Shown here: piece by piece, positions 42,451-50,139 of the stretch
How positions within the stretch are numbered: position 1 is the first letter of the stretch
How the letters are laid out: every line of letters begins with the position of its first letter
Origin: Chloroflexia bacterium SDU3-3
Lineage (GTDB): Bacteria; Chloroflexota; Chloroflexia; Chloroflexales; Roseiflexaceae
Assembly: GCA_009268125.1 (NCBI GenBank)
Contig: WBOU01000018.1
Location: forward strand, 87,426 to 151,425
Direction: 5' to 3'
Length of the DNA: 64,000 nucleotides
Made by a program: the position numbers and the translations under genes
The notes under the pieces: generated by a model
What the model saw: the letters and a program-made list of their open reading frames with translations, nothing else
Told to the model about the DNA's origin: nothing
The model's database searches: none

Positions 42451-42813
42451 CTAGCTCCCTCGGTAGGTGCTGTAGGCCCACGGCGAGACCAGCAGCGGCA
42501 CGTGGTAGTGCGCGGCGGCGTCGGCGATGGCGAAGCGGATGGGCACGTGGCTGAGAAACGGTGGCTCGGCCAGGGCCGCGCCCCGCGCGGCGAAGTAGGC
42601 GGCCACGTCGAACACCAGCTCGTAGGTTCCTGCGGCCATGGTCGGCCCCGCCAGCAGCGGCGCGTCAAGCCGCCCGTCGGCGTTGGTGCGCACCTCGGCC
42701 AGCAGCTTGGTCGCGCCCTCGCCGTCCGCGATCCGCCAGAGCGCGATCTGCATCCCAGCGGCGGGGCAGCCGTTTGCCGTATCCAGCACGTGGGTGGTCA
42801 GCCGTCCTTCCAT
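42451..42813 (-). CDS. uraH: 5-Hydroxyisourate hydrolase (transthyretin-like)
   Basis: A 120-residue HIUase that opens 5-hydroxyisourate, the urate-oxidase product, to [21 protein letters not shown] holds the N-terminal signature with the active-site histidine, [14 protein letters not shown] the arginine, and the protein ends AYSTYRGS, the diagnostic C-terminal YRGS. ATG 42813 is used because [11 protein letters not shown] is the normal start; eleven codons upstream are poorly conserved in character. It is 3 bases ahead of allC. Confidence 0.94.
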   Translation of the reverse strand: MEGRLTTHVLDTANGCPAAGMQIALWRIADGEGATKLLAEVRTNADGRLDAPLLAGPTMAAGTYELVFDVAAYFAARGAALAEPPFLSHVPIRFAIADAAAHYHVPLLVSPWAYSTYRGS

Positions 42814-42880
42814 AGCCCCTCTCTCTTCGCTGCGCCTATTGCTCATGCAAAAATGGTGACGTCTCAGCCCGTCTCAAGAA

Positions 42881-42950
42881 TCTTGGAGTCTTGGAGCCTT
42901 GGTGGTAAACGGTTCTTCCCGGCCTTCGCGTCTTCGTGTCTTCGTGGTAA
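42881..42950. repeat. Dispersed short repeat, family B, inside the ureide operon
   Basis: TCTTGGAGTCTTGGAGCCTTGGTGG then CTTCGCGTCTTCGTGTCTTCGTGG, the reverse complement of the family B blocks. It fills the 147-base gap between uraD and uraH. Confidence 0.7.
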
Positions 42951-42960
42951 ACGGCACCTC

Positions 42961-43467
42961 TCAGCCTGCCAGGTCGGCCAGCCGCAGCCGCGCGATCTTG
43001 GCGATCTCGCCCAGCGCTGTCAGGATCTCGGCCTGCACGCTGTTGCCCAGGCGGTCGGCGAAGGCCATCAGGATGCTGCTCTTGCTGTGCTCGCGGGCGC
43101 AGATGATAAAGGGGAAGCCGAACCGGCGGCGGTAGCTGTCGTTCAGGCGATTGAAGCTGGCGAACTCCTCGGGGGTCAGCTGGCTTAGCCCGGCGGCGGC
43201 CTGCTCGCGGGTCGACTCGGCGGTGAGCGCGCCGACCATGGCGGCCTTGCCCGCCAGGTCGGGGTGGGCGCGGATGAGCGCCAGCTGGCGCTCGATGGGC
43301 GCGCTGGCCACCGTGTCCACCAGGGCGCGGTGCAGCGCGGCCACGCTCGCGAACGGGCGGCGCTTCCAGGTCTCGGCGGCGATCCAGGGTGAGCCTTCAA
43401 AGAGCGGGCCGAACGTCGCGATAAAGCGCTCGTCGTCGAGCTGGTTGATCTCATCGATGGTGAGCAC
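42961..43467 (-). CDS. uraD: OHCU decarboxylase
   Basis: A 168-residue helical enzyme that decarboxylates 2-oxo-4-hydroxy-4-carboxy-5-ureidoimidazoline to (S)-allantoin. EGSPWIAAETWKRRPF, LIRAHPDLAGKAA (HPDLAGK is the family hallmark) and RRRFGFPFIICAREHSKSSIL are all present. It is the first gene of the ureide operon uraD-uraH-allC-allB-xdh, although a repeat-filled 147-base gap separates it from uraH. In some bacteria UraD is fused to urate oxidase; here it is free-standing and no urate oxidase is in the window. Confidence 0.94.
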   Translation of the reverse strand: MLTIDEINQLDDERFIATFGPLFEGSPWIAAETWKRRPFASVAALHRALVDTVASAPIERQLALIRAHPDLAGKAAMVGALTAESTREQAAAGLSQLTPEEFASFNRLNDSYRRRFGFPFIICAREHSKSSILMAFADRLGNSVQAEILTALGEIAKIARLRLADLAG

Positions 43468-43652
43468 GCCGCCTCCCTTTCTGCTTCTCGCCGCCCCTGG
43501 CCTGGGGATCGTTCATCCCTGCGTGGCTGGGATGGCTGCGCTGTGCTGGTTGCTGTTTGGTGTATGGGGGATAGTAGCCCATGCCTCGGGCGCTGTCAGT
43601 GCATAAAGGTATCAGGCCAGCGGGCTTTTGTATCACCCGCGCCCACCCTGTT

Positions 43653-43681
43653 TTACCACCAAGGCCCCAAGGCACCAAGAG
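43653..43681. repeat. Fragment of dispersed short repeat, family B
   Basis: TTACCACCAAGGCCCCAAGGCACCAAGA matches the CCAAGACACCAAG half of the other copies. Confidence 0.55.
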
Positions 43682-43789
43682 AGCAGGGGAAATGCTTTGC
43701 GCGTTGCCCGGTCGGGCTGACCGGCTGAGGAATCGATGATGATGGGCAAGCGAGCGGATGAGAGCGCTTCACCCTACCCACCCGGCCCC

Positions 43790-43937
43790 TGCGGCGAAGG
43801 TGCCGCTATCGTTTTAATGGTCCTATGCACGAATACGAGCCGCCAGTTTTCGCCACAGGAACACCTCAAATTGGGGGTTCGAAGGGGGCATCGCCCCCTC
43901 GCGGGGTGTCACTTTTTTGGGCGGGGCATTTGCAAGC
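43790..43937 (+). repeat. Hairpin-rich dispersed repeat, family A, copy 2
   Basis: TGCGGCGAAGGTGCCGCTATCGTTTTAATGG...TATGCACGAA aligns with 3741-3800; the following GAAGGGGGCATCGCCCCCTCGCGGGG forms a hairpin related to those of copies 3 and 4. Confidence 0.65.
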
Positions 43938-44320
43938 GGCAAAACGCACCATCGTGCGTGCCGAGCCATGCCAGGTAATAGCGCGCCTGCCCAAGTGGCA
44001 CCATCGGCAGGTGATGCCGCGCCAGCCATGTCATTCATTGCGGTAGGGGCGGGTCTGGTGCCCGCCCGCGCCGTAGCCAGCGCCAGCATCGAACGACCCC
44101 ACGATATGGGCGATGAAACGCGGCACGGAGCGCATCGTCACGCGCCGAAATCATCGGATTCGGAATTCGATGTGGGCGGCGCACATCGATGGGGCGGACA
44201 CAAGATCCGCCCCTACACCCCTTGTGGATCATCGCGGGCATCGGGTCGAGGGGCGATGACGGCAATGTGATTCACGGCCATCGATCCCATATGGTTGCCA
44301 AACAGACCTGGGAACGCTGC

Positions 44321-44460
44321 AAAAGTGACATCATGTGAGGGCATCTCCCCCTCGCGGGGTTACGAAGGGCAGGCCCCTCGTCGCCGCCCGTGCAGGGCAT
44401 CCACCCACCAACCGTGAGGAACCATCATGATCGAAGCCGCAGGCGGTCGCCCCGATCTCA
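44321..44460 (+). repeat. Hairpin-rich dispersed repeat, family A, copy 3
   Basis: Begins AAAAGTGACATCATGTGAGG, includes CCCCCTCGCGGGGTTACGAAGGG and CCGCCCGTGCAGGGCATCCACCCACCAA, and ends ATGATCGAAGCCGCAGGCGG. The front matches the inverted copy at 63829-63898, the back matches copy 1 and 4037-4080. Confidence 0.7.
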
Positions 44461-44483
44461 ACCTATTGCATGCCCTCAGGGAT

Positions 44484-44840
44484 GGGTTGACGCGGGTCAG
44501 GGACGGGTTGACGTGGGTCAGGGATGGGTTGACGCGGGTCAGGGATGGGTTGACGCGGGTCAGGGACGGGTTGACGTGGGTCGGGGATGGGTTGACGCAG
44601 GTCAGGGATGGGTTGACGTGGGTCAGGGATGGGTTGACGCAGGTCAGGGATGGGTTGACGCGGGTCAGGGACGGGTTGACGCAGGTCAGGGACAGGTTGA
44701 CGCGGGTCAGGGATGGGTTGACGAAGGTCAGAGCTGTGTTGACGAAGGTCAGAGCTGTGTTGACGAAGGTCAGAGCTGTGTTGACGAAGGTCAGAGCTGT
44801 GTTGACGAAGGTCAGAGCTGTGTTGATGAGGGTCGAGGTA
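44484..44840. repeat. 21-bp minisatellite, 17 tandem units
   Basis: Units 1-11 are GGGTTGACGCGGGTCAGGGA(T/C) with variants at three positions; units 12-16 are a second subtype, G(T/G)GTTGACGAAGGTCAGAGCT, almost identical to one another; unit 17 is degenerate. There are no spacers. It is unrelated in sequence to the 24599-25018 array but has the same 21-bp period. Heptads such as VRDGLTR are only potential translation products. Confidence 0.95.
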
Positions 44841-45203
44841 AACAAAACCAAGGCCAAAACAGCTCAAGCATACAGCACCCGCGCCAGCCGCACCGTGATC
44901 GCCATATGCGCCAACAGCAAAAAACAGCAATGGATCTGTTCACCCACCTTTCCCATCCGGCGAAGGTGTGCGATGGGGGCTTCTGGCCATAATCGAGACC
45001 GTAGCGACGAGGCGGCTGCGCACGAGGCGGGGCGATTTTTTCTGAATGCTTCATCGAGCGCTCACCTGGCTCACTCGTGCGTTCCCCTGGCGTGATCGGA
45101 CAATGATCTGGCGTCTTCTGCGAATGCCCGCCGCCGTGCCCCTGCCTATACTGTGCGTGTCCGGGCTACCTGGGCCTGGCGAGATTATGGAAGGACAGCA
45201 ACA

Positions 45204-46052
45204 GTGGCCCACACGATATTGATCACGGGGTGCTCGTCGGGGATCGGGCGGGCGACGGCGCGGCGCTTCGCCAGCGGCGGCTGGAATGTGGTGGCGACCA
45301 TGCGCAGCCCCGCGCCCGAGGACGAGCTGGCGGGGCTGGAAGGGGTGCTGCTGCTGCCGCTGGATGTGACCGACCCGGCCAGCATCGAGCGGGCGGTGGC
45401 GGAGGGCATCGCGCGCTTCGGGCGCATCGACGCGCTAGTGAACAACGCCGGGTACGGCCAGTATGGCATCTTCGAGGCGCTGACCCACGAGCAGATCCAG
45501 CGGCAGTTTGCGGTGAACCTGTTCGGCGTGATGGACAGCATCCGCGCCATCCTGCCGCACTTCCGCGCAAATGGCGCGGGCACGATCATCAACGTCAGCT
45601 CGGGCGCGGGCATCTTTGGGCTGCCGATGATGACCATGTACAACGCCAGCAAGTTCGCGCTGGAGGGCTTTGCCGAGTCGCTCTCGTACGAGCTGGCCGA
45701 CCAGAACATTCTGGTGAAGCAGGTGATCCCGCACGGCGGCGTGGGCCAGACCCGCTTTGGCGAGCGCTCCTCCGGCGATTTCGCCCACGACCCGGCGCTG
45801 GCGGGGTACAATGCCTTTGTCACACGCATGGGCGCGACGTTTGCCGCCATGGCCTCGGCCAAGCTCATCCGCGCCGAGGAGGTGGCCGAGCTGATCTGGC
45901 AGGCCGCCACCGACGGCAGCACGCGGCTGCGCTACCTGATCGGCAGCGACGAGCGGGGCTTTGTGAAGGCCCGCCGCGAGCTGTCGGAAGATGACTATAT
46001 CGCATTTATGAGGTCGTACTTTGGCTATGGAAGCAGCGGCGGATCAGATTAG
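45204..46052 (+). CDS. Short-chain dehydrogenase/reductase
   Basis: A 282-residue classical SDR. TILITGCSSGIGRATARRF is the TGxxxGxG cofactor site, LPLDVTDPASI the adenine-region aspartate, NNAGYGQYG the NNAG motif, INVSSGAGIFG the catalytic serine and MYNASKFALEG the YxxxK pair. The long C-terminal part (HDPALAGYNAFVTRM onward) fits SDRs of the oxidoreductase group that act on unknown carbonyl compounds. GTG 45204 is chosen because GGAAGGA lies 8 bases upstream and translation begins directly with VAHTILITG. The AraC-type gene overlaps its 3' end by 26 bases. Confidence 0.92.
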   Translation: MAHTILITGCSSGIGRATARRFASGGWNVVATMRSPAPEDELAGLEGVLLLPLDVTDPASIERAVAEGIARFGRIDALVNNAGYGQYGIFEALTHEQIQRQFAVNLFGVMDSIRAILPHFRANGAGTIINVSSGAGIFGLPMMTMYNASKFALEGFAESLSYELADQNILVKQVIPHGGVGQTRFGERSSGDFAHDPALAGYNAFVTRMGATFAAMASAKLIRAEEVAELIWQAATDGSTRLRYLIGSDERGFVKARRELSEDDYIAFMRSYFGYGSSGGSD

Positions 46053-47037
46053 GGTCACGCATTTTCTGCCCGCGCGGCTGGATGCGCTGGGCGTGCCGTT
46101 TGCCGCGATCTGCCAGCGGGCCAGGGTGCCGCAGGCCCTGTTCGCGCAGGATCGCGTGGTGGTGAGCACGGCGCAGTGGTTTGCGCTCTGGCGGGCGGTG
46201 GGCGAGCTGAACACCGACCCCGCGCTGGGGCTGCGGCTGGCCGGCGCAGTGCTGGGCGGGCCGTACGACCCGATCGCGATCACGGCGTTCTCGGCGCGCA
46301 GCTTCTACGAGGGCCTGCTGAAGATCGCCCGCTACAAGCGGCTGTTCTGCTCGGAGCAGATAGCGGTGGCTCAGGATGGCGACCTGTGGCGGCTGACAGT
46401 GGCGTGGACGGCCACGCGCGAGCCGCCGCCCACGCTGCTGATCGACGCGATGTTCGCGTCGTTTGTCGAGCTGGGGCGGCACGGCGCGGGCGAGCCGCTC
46501 TACCCCGCGCGGGTGGCGCTGCGCCGCCCGCCGCGCGACCGCGCCCTGTACGAGGGCTTCTTCCGCTGCCCGGTGGATTTCGAGGCCGAGCGCGACGCCA
46601 TGGCCTACGCCGGGGCGGTGATGCACGCGCCCTTCGCCATGTTCAACCCCGAGCTGCTGGCCCTGATCGAGCCGCAGCTGGAGGCCGAGCTGCGGGCCAG
46701 CCAGCCCCCGCAGCCGCTGGGCGAGCGGGTGCGTGCGCTGCTGCGCAGTAGGCTGGCCGGGCAGCAGCCCACCCTGCAGGCCGTGGCCGACGAGCTGGGC
46801 GTGAGCGTGCGCACGCTGCAGCGCTGGCTGGCCAGCGAGGGCCTGGGATTCCAGCAGGTGCTGGAGCAGGCGCGGCGCGACATGGCGCGGCACTACCTGC
46901 GCGGCTCGGCGCTGGAGCTGAGCGAGATCGCCTTCCTGCTGGGCTACGAGGAGGCCAGCTCGTTTCACCGCGCCTTCCACCAGTGGGAGGGCACCACGCC
47001 TGGGCAGTGGCGCGCGGCCAATCGCGCGCGGCCCTAG
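46027..47037 (+). CDS. AraC-family transcriptional regulator (Arabinose_bd/OruR-type)
   Basis: A 336-residue regulator. The first 200 residues are the Arabinose_bd-type effector domain (DALGVPFAAICQRARVP, ALGLRLAGAVLGG). The C-terminal AraC DNA-binding domain has two helix-turn-helix units: LQAVADELGVSVRTLQRWLASEGLGFQQVLEQARRD and ALELSEIAFLLGYEEASSFHRAFHQWEGTTPGQWR, the latter a textbook AraC signature. Start at ATG 46027; it overlaps the SDR gene, so the pair is co-expressed and the regulator probably controls its own operon. Confidence 0.93.
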   Translation: MEAAADQIRVTHFLPARLDALGVPFAAICQRARVPQALFAQDRVVVSTAQWFALWRAVGELNTDPALGLRLAGAVLGGPYDPIAITAFSARSFYEGLLKIARYKRLFCSEQIAVAQDGDLWRLTVAWTATREPPPTLLIDAMFASFVELGRHGAGEPLYPARVALRRPPRDRALYEGFFRCPVDFEAERDAMAYAGAVMHAPFAMFNPELLALIEPQLEAELRASQPPQPLGERVRALLRSRLAGQQPTLQAVADELGVSVRTLQRWLASEGLGFQQVLEQARRDMARHYLRGSALELSEIAFLLGYEEASSFHRAFHQWEGTTPGQWRAANRARP

Positions 47038-47073
47038 CCGGGGGCTATGCACCCTTGGTCGGCAGAAAATACT

Positions 47074-47092
47074 GACCACCAAGACACAAAAC
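47074..47092. repeat. Fragment of dispersed short repeat, family B
   Basis: GACCACCAAGACACAAAA is a short degenerate member of the CCAAGACACCAAG block. Confidence 0.35.
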
Positions 47093-47264
47093 GGCATCAC
47101 ACACAACCCATAGACCCTGCTTTGGATGCTTACCTGCACGCGGCGCTCTCAGCTTGTGGTGTATGATAGCGGGGTAGCTCCCGCGCTCTGCTGTCAGTCT
47201 GTGCTCTGCGGCAGCTTCGATCATGCATGCGCGGTAGGTTGCCGTATATTAGCGCGAGATCGCT

Positions 47265-48290
47265 GTGCATATCGCATACACGCTCGAAGAGGGCGATATT
47301 TTTACATGGAACCGCCACGTGGCGGATTCGCGGCGGAAGAAGAATGCCAAGAAAGCGCGCCTGGTGCTGGGCGGCGGTTTTGCGGCTATGGCGGTGGTGA
47401 TGGCTGTGTCGGTACTTGCCGAAGCGCCAAGCACGGAATTATTCATAAGCGTCGTCCCTATCGTCTTTGTCATCGCGATTTGGCTTGGCCTACTTCTTCC
47501 CCCCTACATCCCCGCCGCTGTCCGCATTGCGATACAGCGCGGGCGCTACCGCGAGCACCTTGGCCCGCACATGCTGATGCAGACCTGGCAGGAGCTGGTC
47601 CACGTGAGCGAGCGCGGCGAGGATCGCACCCCGATCTGGATGATCCAGCGCGTGCTGGAGTCGCCCGACCTGTACTTTGTGGTGGTGGATGGCGGCAAGG
47701 AGATCTGGATCGCGAAGCGGGCCTTCGCCACGCAGATGCAGCGCGAGCGATTTATGCACAGGCTGATTGTTGCGGCAGGCAGGCATGAGCGGTATGGGGA
47801 TGCGGTGCCACCGCCGCCCGCTGTCGCGCACCTTTCTAGCGTGACGGCGCGCGCCGATGGGGTGCCGTGGGAGTGTTCTGGCGTATACGGCCTGCTGCTG
47901 CCCGAGCTACGGCGGGCATGGCAGGAGGTGCAGGCCAGCGCCATGGGGATGCCCGGCGAGCCGCCCGTGCGCTGGTACATCCAGGAGCATACGGCCTGCT
48001 CGGATGATCTGGCCTACTGCACGGGGGCGGTCGAGCGGCTGTGGCTATACGATGGATCGCTGCTGCTGGCGCTGCCAGGCGGGCTGCCGTTCACTGTCGA
48101 CCAGAACGAGCGGGGGGGATACTGGGCGGATGGCGTGCTGATGCTGCACATCCGCCCCGATGGGCGGCATGTGGTGTGGAACATGTATATGGGCCGGAAG
48201 CACGCGCGCGGCCGCGTGCTGCGCGTGACGGGCCAGGGTCGGGCCGCCGTGCTGGAGCAAGATCCGGCCTATGGATCGTGGTCGGCCTAG
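47265..48290 (+). CDS. YcxB-like membrane protein with unknown C-terminal domain
   Basis: A 341-residue protein. The N-terminus FTWNRHVADSRRKKNAKK leads to two hydrophobic helices (about 33-52 and 60-82) and then VLESPDLYFVVVDGGKEIWIAKRAFA, as in YcxB-like proteins. The rest (about 190-341) is a domain I do not recognise, with RWYIQEHTACSDDL and HVVWNMYMGRKHARGRVLRV. That domain recurs as a separate protein in the next gene (48322), 31 bases downstream, so the pair arose by duplication. The start is GTG 47265. Function unknown. Confidence 0.65.
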   Translation: MHIAYTLEEGDIFTWNRHVADSRRKKNAKKARLVLGGGFAAMAVVMAVSVLAEAPSTELFISVVPIVFVIAIWLGLLLPPYIPAAVRIAIQRGRYREHLGPHMLMQTWQELVHVSERGEDRTPIWMIQRVLESPDLYFVVVDGGKEIWIAKRAFATQMQRERFMHRLIVAAGRHERYGDAVPPPPAVAHLSSVTARADGVPWECSGVYGLLLPELRRAWQEVQASAMGMPGEPPVRWYIQEHTACSDDLAYCTGAVERLWLYDGSLLLALPGGLPFTVDQNERGGYWADGVLMLHIRPDGRHVVWNMYMGRKHARGRVLRVTGQGRAAVLEQDPAYGSWSA

Positions 48291-48321
48291 CGCCGCATTC
48301 ATTGGAGGATCGGGGGACATC

Positions 48322-48750
48322 ATGGATTGGGAGGCCGACTGGCTGCACGGCCTGATCTTTCAGCAGGTGGAGCGGGCATGGGTGGGCGTGCAGGGCGAGG
48401 GCGGCGGCACGCGCGGCACGCCGCCGGGGCGTTTCTACATCCAGCGGCACGCCCGCTGCACAGCGGATCTGCTGACGTGTGCAGGCCCCGCCGACATGCT
48501 GTGGGCCTATGATGGCGCGGCGCTGGTGCCGCTGCCAGCGGGGCGGGCCTTTGTCCTCAACCGCGAGGAGTCGGGCATGTTCTGGGGGGATGGGCTGATC
48601 AGCTTCCACATCACGCCGGATCGGACGCACGTGGTCTGGAACGCCCACATGGGGCGGCGCTACGCCAGGGGCTACGCGCTGCGGGTGCTGGGCGAGGGGC
48701 CGCGCGCCACGCTAGAGCGCGACGGCGCGCTGGGGCTGTGGGTGGTGTGA
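48322..48750 (+). CDS. Hypothetical protein, paralog of the upstream C-terminal domain
   Basis: A 142-residue soluble protein starting MDWEADWLHG after GGAGGATCGGGGG. FYIQRHARCTADLLTCAG, MLWAYDGAALVPLP, EESGMFWGDGLISFHI and HVVWNAHMGRRYARGYALRV align directly with the last 150 residues of the preceding gene. No known family was recognised. Its position in a toxin/immunity region allows an immunity role, but nothing in the sequence proves it. Confidence 0.65.
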   Translation: MDWEADWLHGLIFQQVERAWVGVQGEGGGTRGTPPGRFYIQRHARCTADLLTCAGPADMLWAYDGAALVPLPAGRAFVLNREESGMFWGDGLISFHITPDRTHVVWNAHMGRRYARGYALRVLGEGPRATLERDGALGLWVV

Positions 48751-48976
48751 CCCTACGCCCGTACCGAGGTGCAATGTATGCCCTGTCAGTAGGCGCTCTT
48801 TTGCTATGATACCCTACGATGCCCACGGAAAACAAAAAGGCTGCCGCTTCAGGAATAGGAAAACCCCTATAGCCAAGCGCCTTCTCCCTAGGCTATAATA
48901 GCGATGATCTTGGATTATATGGCACGTTATGGCACAGCAACCCCACGACGGCAGCATTTTCGACAAGGAGCGACCC

Positions 48977-49735
48977 ATGGGCATCACAACGACGTATGCC
49001 GAGCAACTCCTCTTCACCGGAAGGGATGGGAGCAGGTCCGCCTTTCAGGATGTGGTGCGCGACGGCCTGGATGGCGGCCTAGATGATCGTATCGCTGGCC
49101 TGGGCGATGTGGTGCGCGGCGGGTCGCCCTACCACGCGCTGCTGGCCTGCGCCGCGCTGACCGCGTGGGGGCACGAGCTGGGCTTCCAGACGCTGATCGG
49201 CTGGGCCACCGCGCCAGATCGCACGCCATGGGCAGGCGAGCCGGTGGTCTATCACCCGGCCAGCGGCACCGATGCGGCCTTCGAGACTCTGGCCGATGCG
49301 GTGGGGCGCGGCGCGGCCTCGGGCCTGACGCCGGGGACGCGCTACCTACGCGTGGCGGCGCTGCGGGCCATGCTGCGCATTTACCACGGCTACTACTTCG
49401 ACCGCACGCTGGCCATAGCCGTCGGCAGCTCGGATGCCGCGCAGCTGCTGCACGTCGACCTGCGCGCCGCCTTCGAGCGTTGCCTGCCGCTGCTGCGCGA
49501 CCAGCAGCCGCCCTTCGACCTGGGCTTCCAGCTGGCCTGCCTGCTGGTGCCGCTGGCGCATGTGGATGACGAGGCCGCCGCTGGGTACGCCTGCCAGCTG
49601 CTTGAGACCCAGTCGCACAGCCGCAGGGTGCTTCGCCAGCTGGCCCTGGCCATGACCGCAGGCGGCGGGCCTGCCAGCCAGGCCGTGGCCGAGGCGCTGC
49701 GGGCTGCCGCGCCCATGCGGATGGCGTATCGGTAG
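48977..49735 (+). CDS. Hypothetical helical protein
   Basis: A 252-residue, GC-rich, largely alpha-helical protein of unknown function; ATG 48977 follows AAGGAG by 7 bases. Segments such as YHALLACAALTAWGHELGFQ, LRVAALRAMLRIYHGYYF and FQLACLLVPLAHVDDEAA suggest packed helices, possibly repeats. No signal peptide, membrane helix or catalytic motif was identified. It precedes the large toxin gene by about 400 bases and might belong to the same island. Confidence 0.6.
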   Translation: MGITTTYAEQLLFTGRDGSRSAFQDVVRDGLDGGLDDRIAGLGDVVRGGSPYHALLACAALTAWGHELGFQTLIGWATAPDRTPWAGEPVVYHPASGTDAAFETLADAVGRGAASGLTPGTRYLRVAALRAMLRIYHGYYFDRTLAIAVGSSDAAQLLHVDLRAAFERCLPLLRDQQPPFDLGFQLACLLVPLAHVDDEAAAGYACQLLETQSHSRRVLRQLALAMTAGGGPASQAVAEALRAAAPMRMAYR

Positions 49736-50139
49736 CGCGGCTGTTGATATTGCTGCCTACTATTGTGACTCCTGGGCCGAGCGCCGCCGTTCAGTGTGCT
49801 GGCGGCGGCGCTTGTATGTCGCGCGCAAGATAGATGCCTAGGCGCTCTTGGCTAATGTCTCCACGTGTGTGGCACCCCGCGACGAACCGAAGATGCAGAC
49901 CCCAAGAGCGATGCCACCGCACGTTTATCTTTGAGAAAAGGCCTGCTCTCTGCGGCTCTGCTAGGCGCGGTGTAAGGGATAAATGGTTCTAGTGCCCTAT
50001 TATCTTCTTCAATTGAAAAACCAGATTCAAGATGGATTGATTCTTGTACAGGGCTAGTGTATACTCACCCTGTTAAATCACCCAACATATTGTTCAATCT
50101 TAATAGAGTCTTGGGATCATCTGAACGAGGAGCCCTGCG
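49736..50139. other. Intergenic region upstream of the large toxin gene
   Basis: About 400 bases; nothing coding was recognised. The 3' part becomes AT-richer and contains the promoter at 50037-50065 and a GAGGAG ribosome site at about 50127-50132. Confidence 0.6.
50037..50065 (+). promoter_or_regulatory. Predicted promoter of the DUF4157 toxin gene
   Basis: TTGATT (50037-50042), exact 17-base spacer, TATACT (50060-50065). Start point near 50072 gives an approximately 70-base leader with GAGGAG before the ATG. Confidence 0.6.

Larger units (their letters stand above)
43468..45203. other. Repeat-filled intergenic region
   Basis: About 1.7 kb without a credible gene. It holds a family B repeat fragment (43653-43681), two family A hairpin repeats (43790-43937 and 44321-44460), and a 21-bp minisatellite (44484-44840). 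Long open frames over the minisatellite on both strands are the automatic result of a 21-bp stop-free unit. A TGGGGCGGGTCTGGTGCCCG-type segment near 44045 is also found in shorter form near 33120. Confidence 0.7.

Noticed and set aside
44484..44840. CRISPR array
   Set aside because: Units are contiguous with no spacers, and there are no cas genes; the same holds for 24599-25018.
44390..45095. 200- and 222-codon frames (heptads such as VRDGLTR) across the second minisatellite
   Set aside because: Same reason; the non-repeat ends have no coding signature.
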